Shown here in pieces: positions 52,291 through 57,895 of a stretch of DNA of 57,895 bases. Under the pieces are notes generated by a model that was not told the origin of the DNA, made no database searches, and saw only the letters and a program-made list of their open reading frames with translations. Positions within the stretch are counted from its first letter, which is position 1. Every line of letters begins with the position of its first letter. Made by a program: the position numbers and the translations under genes. Origin of the DNA: Bacteroidota bacterium (GTDB lineage: Bacteria > Bacteroidota > Bacteroidia > Bacteroidales > TTA-H9); NCBI GenBank assembly GCA_003250395.1, contig QKGM01000048.1:1-57895 (forward strand), written 5' to 3'.

Positions 52291-53319
52291 ATGAATAGTA
52301 AAACTAACGAACCCGTACTCGAAATCCACAAACTCCATTCACAGTGGAGTATGGAAAACCCGTTTTTATTTTGTACACATCACAAGGATGCCTATCCTAA
52401 AGGGAATAATGGAATGGGGCCTGCTGTATCTCTTTCGGGTCGAAACATCGGGAACGATTTTTCAGGGAAAGATGGGTTTAGCATGTATCATGGAGATAAA
52501 GTACCAGGATTTCCGGCCCATCCACATCGTGGATTTGAAACGATTACCATCGTACTTAAAGGATTTATTGATCACTTTGACTCTAATGGGAATGAAGGCA
52601 GGTATGGAAACGGAGATGTTCAATGGCTGACTGCAGGTGCAGGATGCCAGCATAATGAGATGTTCCCTCTTGTTAATGAAGAACAAGAGAATCCGCTGGA
52701 GCTTTTCCAGATTTGGCTCAACCTCCCGGCGAAGGATAAATTCGCAAAACCAGACTACAAGATGTTATGGGCTGAAGATATTCCCGAATTCCAGATAACC
52801 GGATTAAATAAAATGAAATCAACTATCCGATTAATTGCAGGAACCTTTGATGGCCGAAAGAGCTTGAAATGCTGCCCTGATTCTTATGCCTGCAATGAAA
52901 AAAATCATGTTGGCATTTTCATGGTTCAAATGGAACCTCGGGCTTCTGTTACCTTACCGGCTATCTCTGAAACACTTATCCGAAATGTTTACTATTACCG
53001 TGGAGAAGATCTGATCCAAATTGGCAGCAAAAAAATAAGCTCTTCAACCCGCGTTAAATTGAGCGGAAATACAGAAACGCTTATCACCAATGGAGAATCT
53101 GCAAGTTATCTGATTATTCTGGAAGGGGAGCCTATAATAGAGACCGTTGTCCAATATGGCCCGTTTGTCATGAATACCCAAAATGAAATCAGACAAGCGA
53201 TTGATGATTATCAGAAGACTGCCTTCGGGGGATGGCCTTGGAACAGAGCCGACCAGGTTCACGAAAGGAATACCGGAAGATTCGCTAAATATGCAGACGG
53301 AAGGCTCGAAAACAGGTAG
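52291..53319 (+). CDS. Pirin-family bicupin protein
   Basis: A 342-residue pirin homologue with two cupin domains. The metal site of the first domain is complete: H77 and H79 in FPAHPHRGFE, H121 and E123 in GCQHNEMF, matching H56, H58, H101 and E103 of human pirin, which binds iron. Bacterial pirins act on flavonols such as quercetin or modulate metabolism; the precise role here is not known. Longer than the usual ~290 residues. It is divergent from the AraC gene, which may regulate it. Confidence 0.88.
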   Translation: MNSKTNEPVLEIHKLHSQWSMENPFLFCTHHKDAYPKGNNGMGPAVSLSGRNIGNDFSGKDGFSMYHGDKVPGFPAHPHRGFETITIVLKGFIDHFDSNGNEGRYGNGDVQWLTAGAGCQHNEMFPLVNEEQENPLELFQIWLNLPAKDKFAKPDYKMLWAEDIPEFQITGLNKMKSTIRLIAGTFDGRKSLKCCPDSYACNEKNHVGIFMVQMEPRASVTLPAISETLIRNVYYYRGEDLIQIGSKKISSSTRVKLSGNTETLITNGESASYLIILEGEPIIETVVQYGPFVMNTQNEIRQAIDDYQKTAFGGWPWNRADQVHERNTGRFAKYADGRLENR

Positions 53320-53432
53320 TACCTATTAATTACAAACTCCCGGGTAAATACAACTCCGGGTTATCTAATGATTAAAATTTGCTCTTTGATGTAATACCGC
53401 ATTGATTAAAGAAGAAAAATCCAACCCAAAAC

Positions 53433-54350
53433 ATGAAAACGATACTGATCACTGGTGGTACCGGACTAGTTGGCAAGCACCTGTCTATAAAACTTACTGA
53501 GAAAGGGTATCATGTGACTCACCTGAGTCGTGTTATCCGGAAAAGTTCAACGTTTCAAACCTACTACTGGTCGCCAGAGAAAAAAGAAATTGACAAGGAT
53601 GCTATAATTTCAGCTGATTATATTGTGCATCTGGCAGGAGCTAATATAGGCGAACTGAGATGGACGAAAAGGAGAAGACAAAAAATCAGGGAGAGTCGCA
53701 TCAATACGGCAGAAATGCTATATGAGAAAACCATTGAAAGTCTTAGCCGGCCTCAGGCATTCATCTCCGCGTCTGCTATAGGTTATTATGGAGCTATAAC
53801 TTCTGATCAAATATTCGACGAAAACGATTTACCTGGGAATGATTTTCTGGGAGAAACCTGTCGGTTATGGGAAGAAGTAGCTGACAAATTTGCCTTGGCA
53901 GGTATCAGAACTGTAAAAATCAGGACTGGTATCGTTCTGACAAAAGAAGGGGGAGCTCTTAAAAAGCTTGTTACACCAATAAGAATTGGATTAGGTTCCC
54001 CTGTTGGCAGCGGGAATCAATACATGCCATGGATTCATATAGATGATCTGACTGATATTTATATAAAGGCTATTGAAGACATTCAGATGACTTGGGCCTA
54101 TAACGCGGTAAGTCCTGATTATATTACAAATGGTACATTTACCGGAATGATTGCAAAAGTTCTCAAAAAACCTTTCTGGTTTCCCAACCTTCCTTCCTTT
54201 GTAATAAAAATCATATTTGGAAAAATGTCTGAGATGCTCCTTAACGGGAGTCGTATTTCTGCTGCTAAAATAATAAAATCAGGATATAAATTTAAATACC
54301 CTGAATTAAGAAGTGCCCTGGTTGATCTTCTGGCAATAAAGAATCCTTAA
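53433..54350 (+). CDS. TIGR01777-family oxidoreductase (epimerase-like)
   Basis: A 305-residue short-chain dehydrogenase-like protein. The N-terminal Rossmann motif ITGGTGLVGKHL (5-16) binds NAD(P), and the RESRINTAEML region and ISASAIGYYG (with the tyrosine pair usual in the family) follow. The C-terminal ~50 residues are the DUF1731 tail (SGYKFKYPELRSALVDLL), characteristic of the YfcH/TIGR01777 family, which in cyanobacteria relates to cell-division inhibitor SulA homologues. The reaction is not known. It is preceded by the pirin gene (113 bases) and followed by an asparagine-synthetase-like gene. Confidence 0.86.
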   Translation: MKTILITGGTGLVGKHLSIKLTEKGYHVTHLSRVIRKSSTFQTYYWSPEKKEIDKDAIISADYIVHLAGANIGELRWTKRRRQKIRESRINTAEMLYEKTIESLSRPQAFISASAIGYYGAITSDQIFDENDLPGNDFLGETCRLWEEVADKFALAGIRTVKIRTGIVLTKEGGALKKLVTPIRIGLGSPVGSGNQYMPWIHIDDLTDIYIKAIEDIQMTWAYNAVSPDYITNGTFTGMIAKVLKKPFWFPNLPSFVIKIIFGKMSEMLLNGSRISAAKIIKSGYKFKYPELRSALVDLLAIKNP

Positions 54351-54394
54351 TTTGACCATTAAAAACCACAAATGAGTTGAATTAGCATCTTCAT

Positions 54395-54402
54395 TACCTT
54401 TG
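54395..54402 (+). promoter_or_regulatory. -7 element of the asparagine-synthetase-like gene
   Basis: TACCTTTG, 20 bases before the start at 54423. A TTG lies 15 bases upstream of it, short of the ideal spacing. Confidence 0.45.
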
Positions 54403-54422
54403 CCTTCAAATTCATTCATACC

Positions 54423-56117
54423 ATGGCCCTGATAAGCATCCTCAATTCAACTGATCCATTGCTCAGAAGCCGATTTGTCAATGCTCCTTTTTCTCATGGA
54501 AAAGTCTTTCCATCTGTTGAAGGAGAACTTGAAGGAATAGCCTATCGTATGGCAGGTCCGGAGCATTTCCTGAGGAATAGCGGAAGTACCGGGGGTATTA
54601 TCTGGCTTGTAGAAGGAGGAATAGTCGTCCAGCCAGAAAAGCTCAATATGCTGATCCACTCTTTAAATACTGGATGGCCATCCAGTATCAACGAATATAA
54701 AAGGTTTTATCGCAAAGCAGAATCTTACATACAGGGAGAGTTTGTCCTGGTAGTAATATCTATGAGTCCTGAAAGAATTCTCGTGCTTAATGACTGTTTT
54801 GGCCGCCTGCCTTTATATATTGGCAAAGAAAAGGATAGCGTAATGATAACACGTCAGCTCTTTCATCTACACCAGACCCTGCAGGTAATGCCACCTGACA
54901 ATCATGCCAGGGCATTTTACCTTATGATGGGGTATCCACTAAATGACACAACGCTCTGGGGTAATGTTAAAAGAGTTATGCCCGGGAGCATTATTTCCAT
55001 CAACCAGAAAATGCTTACGATAGAGTCCGTTGCTGATACACTTCGCGTAAATCCGGATAAGCAAATTAATATCAAGGATGCGGTCGAAATGGTCACTACA
55101 TTGCTCGACAAGGTTGTACAAAACGAAACTGCGGGTAAGACTATCCTTTCGATGAGTGGAGGACTTGATTCAAGATTATTGGCAGGAGCCCTTCACAAAA
55201 ACCAGATCCCTTTCCGGATGATAAGTTATGATGACGCTGATTCATCTGCAGCAAATGATCTGATTATCGCCCGACAAATTGCAGCTGCCCTTAAACTCCC
55301 GTTGGAAGTAATCGAACTTACCCACCCTGAAGAATCAGATTTTAAATATCTTCATTTCTTAAAGCGAGGGATGAATTACGATGGAATGGCTTTCATCTTA
55401 CCATACCTCAGACAACTTCCGGGCGAAGCAAGTATTCTTACTGGTGATGGCGGTGATAAGTTACTGGCTCCTCTGAATAATATACCCCTCCTTTATAACA
55501 TTAATCAACTTGCACGATACATCCTCAGACATCATGCTATCATGTCGCCTGTCCTGGCAGCAACGCTTACTAACACGAAACCTGAGGTCATCATGAAACA
55601 ATTCGAAAGTTTGCTTCACTCAATCTTCAGAACAAACCTTCAGCAGACTTATGCCGACTTTCTGCTCCGCCAAAGAGCATTTAAATGGTTATTCGAAGGG
55701 GAGGACCGCAATCGTTGGTTTGTGAATCACCAGGCTCCGTTATGGTCAAAGGAACTGGCTACCCTGATGCTTCAGATGCCATACTCGCTAAAAGCCGACT
55801 ACAAGCTATATCGGGATGTCCTGTTACATTATAATCAATCTTTAGCCCGTATTCCAAATGCCAATTGGAATTTTTCTGTCACAAATACCCGATCCATTCA
55901 CATGTTGTTGCTGCGTCAACAGTTTAAACATTCACGACTATTGCATCCAATAGTTCACCTGATTCAGAAGCCTGTCTTACAGAATACCCCAAACCTACCA
56001 GCTTATATGACTAACTGGTATAACAACCTTAATGATGATATTCGGGCGTTATACACGGCCAAAAAACTTACAATTCAGAATCTATATTATATCCATAGTT
56101 TAGAGGATAAAAAATAG
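54423..56117 (+). CDS. Asparagine-synthetase-like protein without the glutaminase cysteine
   Basis: A 564-residue protein with the asparagine synthetase B layout: an N-terminal Ntn-hydrolase-like part (~1-200, including GEFVLVVISMSPERILVLNDCFG and PLYIG) and a C-terminal PP-loop ATP pyrophosphatase domain with SGGLDS at 245-250 and GDGGDK further on. In true glutaminase domains residue 2 is the nucleophilic cysteine; here the protein starts MALIS, so glutamine cannot be cleaved in the usual way. It could use free ammonia or modify another substrate, as the lasso-peptide and some antibiotic synthetases do. No biosynthetic partner is next to it. Confidence 0.8.
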   Translation: MALISILNSTDPLLRSRFVNAPFSHGKVFPSVEGELEGIAYRMAGPEHFLRNSGSTGGIIWLVEGGIVVQPEKLNMLIHSLNTGWPSSINEYKRFYRKAESYIQGEFVLVVISMSPERILVLNDCFGRLPLYIGKEKDSVMITRQLFHLHQTLQVMPPDNHARAFYLMMGYPLNDTTLWGNVKRVMPGSIISINQKMLTIESVADTLRVNPDKQINIKDAVEMVTTLLDKVVQNETAGKTILSMSGGLDSRLLAGALHKNQIPFRMISYDDADSSAANDLIIARQIAAALKLPLEVIELTHPEESDFKYLHFLKRGMNYDGMAFILPYLRQLPGEASILTGDGGDKLLAPLNNIPLLYNINQLARYILRHHAIMSPVLAATLTNTKPEVIMKQFESLLHSIFRTNLQQTYADFLLRQRAFKWLFEGEDRNRWFVNHQAPLWSKELATLMLQMPYSLKADYKLYRDVLLHYNQSLARIPNANWNFSVTNTRSIHMLLLRQQFKHSRLLHPIVHLIQKPVLQNTPNLPAYMTNWYNNLNDDIRALYTAKKLTIQNLYYIHSLEDKK

Positions 56118-56269
56118 TATTGAGTTCAAACTCCCATTCTTCTTTCAATCCTACAGATAACACAGCGGGCTCTTACTTCAATGAAAAGTAACAGCTATTC
56201 CGAAATTACAGATTTTACATTTTCTGAACCGATTAATCCAAATAATACACTTCCTTTTCCCTGAATGTG

Positions 56270-56277
56270 TATATTTG
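56270..56277 (+). promoter_or_regulatory. -7 element deciding the hemerythrin start
   Basis: TATATTTG lies downstream of the ATG at 56265, so transcription from here would begin near 56283 and could not include that ATG. The GTG at 56328 then becomes the likely start. Confidence 0.45.
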
Positions 56278-56327
56278 TGCAGAAAAATCCGTCTATCGTT
56301 TGTTCAACACCTAATCTAACCTCATAC

Positions 56328-56810
56328 GTGAATTCAAAAAAGCATATTGATCGGCCAGAGTATCTTCCAGTCAACCTAAAGACCGAAGACTTCGACCACA
56401 AACCGCTAAAGGATCTCTATAACAGACTGGTTAAACTAGTGGGCTCTGCTTTTGACCGGCAGGAATTAGCAAGAATTCTTTCCGGATTGTATGATTATTC
56501 ACGCACACAGTTTTTACGGGAAGAGTTATCAATGAAGAAGATGGATTATCCGGATTTTGCTTCTCACAAAAAACTCCATATGGTTTTCATCTATACAGTC
56601 GCCATGTACAATGTGAATTTCTCGAACGGAAAGCCCCCGGAGGTATCAGAAATTGTTAAATTTATTGAAAATTGGTGGAATAATCATATTCTAATTGAAG
56701 ACCAAGCATTTGAACACTTCAATAACTCTTCAAAACAAAATGAAAAGCAACCGACAACCTGCATAATTGAAACAGCAATTTCAAAACCTCAGACTGAAGA
56801 GAAACCGTAA
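56328..56810 (+). CDS. Hemerythrin-like oxygen- or metal-binding protein with one ligand replaced
   Basis: About 161 residues from the GTG at 56328; an ATG at 56265 would add 21 residues but lies before the likely transcription start. The bacteriohemerythrin diiron pattern is recognisable at the expected spacings: H24, E65, H80, H84, H120 and D125 (GTG-based numbers) correspond to H25, E58, H73, H77, H101 and D106 of the classical protein. The position of H54, which should precede E58 by four residues, is Q61 here (RTQFLREE). Hemerythrins bind O2 or NO or sense redox state. It stands alone and has a free acidic, proline- and glutamate-rich tail. Confidence 0.78.
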   Translation: MNSKKHIDRPEYLPVNLKTEDFDHKPLKDLYNRLVKLVGSAFDRQELARILSGLYDYSRTQFLREELSMKKMDYPDFASHKKLHMVFIYTVAMYNVNFSNGKPPEVSEIVKFIENWWNNHILIEDQAFEHFNNSSKQNEKQPTTCIIETAISKPQTEEKP

Positions 56811-57263
56811 GTTATCCTGTGGTATTTTGCGGATACTTCAGTAGTATAACTACCTGACGCCTGATCACAACGGTAACTTATTATGTAACTCAAATAATAC
56901 ACTAATCCCAGGATTACCAACTACCAAGGTAACTTTTTTTAGTCAATGAAGGCAAACCGTCCTTCTGAATTCTACTCCAGGAAACAAGAGAAGAATCAAG
57001 TGGGGTATTATATTCTCCAAAATAATTGTATCAATAGATTTTCCAATCACTTCAGACGAGTCTTCATCTCGGTTAGTCTGGTAAAAATCCAGTGAAGCAC
57101 TATTACTAACTATTAAAGCATCGTACCTGAAAGGCATCATAAAATCATCAGATTATACTATTTATTACAAATCAGGTAATTCACCACAGAATTGAAATTC
57201 CTTTCTCAATAAAATCAAAATATCATCATAAACAGTATGCCTAAGGAAATTAAACTAGCCGTT
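56811..57263. other. Gene-free interval
   Basis: About 450 bases, AT-rich. Only short frames without protein-like composition are present, and I found no terminator, promoter or repeat that stands out. Confidence 0.5.
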
Positions 57264-57895
57264 TCATTTCAAACCATCCAAAATACCGACATTCTCCAGT
57301 TCAAAACGATCTATTTCCAAATCTGCATACTTAACAAATTCATTTCTTTTATTATTTGAAAAAGCAATAACTTTCATACCGGCTCTTTTTGCGGCTAATG
57401 CACCATTATTGGAATCTTCAATAACGATACAATGCTCCGGAGCAACACCTAAATTTCGTGAAGCAGATATGTAGATATCAGGTGCTGGTTTCCCCCTCTC
57501 TTCCATTTCCGCCGACAGTACAGAATCAAACAACTGAGACGTTTTGGTTCTGATCAGAACGGAATCTATTACACGCTGTGGTGAATTTGTTGCTAATCCG
57601 ATCTTAAACCCCAAGGACTTGACCTTTGCAATAAAATCCGTTATACCGAAAATATCGCAATCCTCCTTTTCTATTAAATCAACTACTTCTGAAATTACTA
57701 ATTGCTCAACTTCTTTTAACGTTCTATCTTTCCATGGGTTTCTATTATACCAGTATCTTGTAACTTCATCTGTAGTCATTGTTTTTGTCAGTTCACATGA
57801 TTCTTTATCAAGTTCAACACCAAGTGAAGAGAATACCACATTTTCAGCTCTCTTCCATAAATTCTCAGAATCAATGAGAACTCCATCCATATCAA
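57264..57895 (-). CDS. HAD-superfamily phosphatase (subfamily IA), N-terminus outside window
   Basis: The frame runs beyond the last base. The visible part begins DMDGVLIDSE, the catalytic DxDG motif of HAD subfamily IA (the preceding base pattern fits F). ATNSPQRV (motif II, Thr/Ser), the GKPAPDIY lysine motif III and IVIEDSNNGALAAKRAGM motif IV with acidic pair are present. About 210 residues are visible; 2-deoxyglucose-6-phosphatase or beta-phosphoglucomutase-type members have this form. The exact substrate is unknown. The frame ends at 57264, near the only gap before the hemerythrin gene. Confidence 0.88.
   Translation of the reverse strand, partial: DMDGVLIDSENLWKRAENVVFSSLGVELDKESCELTKTMTTDEVTRYWYNRNPWKDRTLKEVEQLVISEVVDLIEKEDCDIFGITDFIAKVKSLGFKIGLATNSPQRVIDSVLIRTKTSQLFDSVLSAEMEERGKPAPDIYISASRNLGVAPEHCIVIEDSNNGALAAKRAGMKVIAFSNNKRNEFVKYADLEIDRFELENVGILDGLK

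Overview
The window looks like chromosome of a Bacteroidota (Bacteroidales-like) bacterium. The evidence is the phylum's promoter signature (TTG, about 19 bases, TAnnTTTG) upstream of many genes, few Shine-Dalgarno sites, a C10 protease with a type 9 secretion-like C-terminal domain, a head-GIN-domain protein, a cysteate-synthase-like enzyme typical of sulfonolipid makers, and a paired-CBS ClC protein. No species can be named from the sequence alone.

Region 1-4940 is a visibly AT-rich accessory island. It holds a DUF262/HNH protein cut by the window edge, an orphan protein with a HEPN-like N-terminus, and a tight three-gene operon (TIGR04255-like protein, small unknown, unknown with an SQSCDL motif) with its own promoter. 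A folded element resembling an integron attC site follows the orphan gene. Two diverged copies of a ~195-bp non-coding repeat flank the block.

Region 5267-21558 is mostly housekeeping: a GT51 transglycosylase, an obg-PAP2-tilS operon, an hpt-adenylate kinase operon (the kinase is a tandem fusion), purE and tRNA-Pro(CGG). A four-gene TrpXYZ-like ABC transporter operon follows, with a double substrate-binding protein and a STAS-domain protein. A geranylgeranyl-reductase-like flavoprotein and a head-GIN protein close the region.

Region 21929-29912 carries a large hybrid sensor kinase, a ClC protein, an MFS transporter, a methyltransferase and a PAP2 phosphatase.

Region 30036-37691 is the most striking part. 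It is a compact minus-strand operon encoding a b-type membrane cytochrome-like protein, a membrane-anchored Fe-S/FAD pyridine-nucleotide oxidoreductase, a secreted cytochrome with 20 CxxCH sites, a secreted cytochrome with 28 CxxCH sites, and a predicted outer-membrane beta-barrel protein. Read together they suggest a route for electrons from inner membrane or cytoplasm through the periplasm and perhaps across the outer membrane.

Region 38097-57895 holds an M16 protease, an anchored coiled-coil protein, a glycosyltransferase with an LPG-synthase-type flippase-like protein, ruvC, a degenerate Nudix regulator, a DUF3820 protein, the cysteate-synthase-like enzyme, the C10 protease, an AraC regulator, a pirin, a TIGR01777 oxidoreductase, an asparagine-synthetase-like protein without the glutaminase cysteine, a hemerythrin with one ligand replaced, and a HAD phosphatase cut by the window end.
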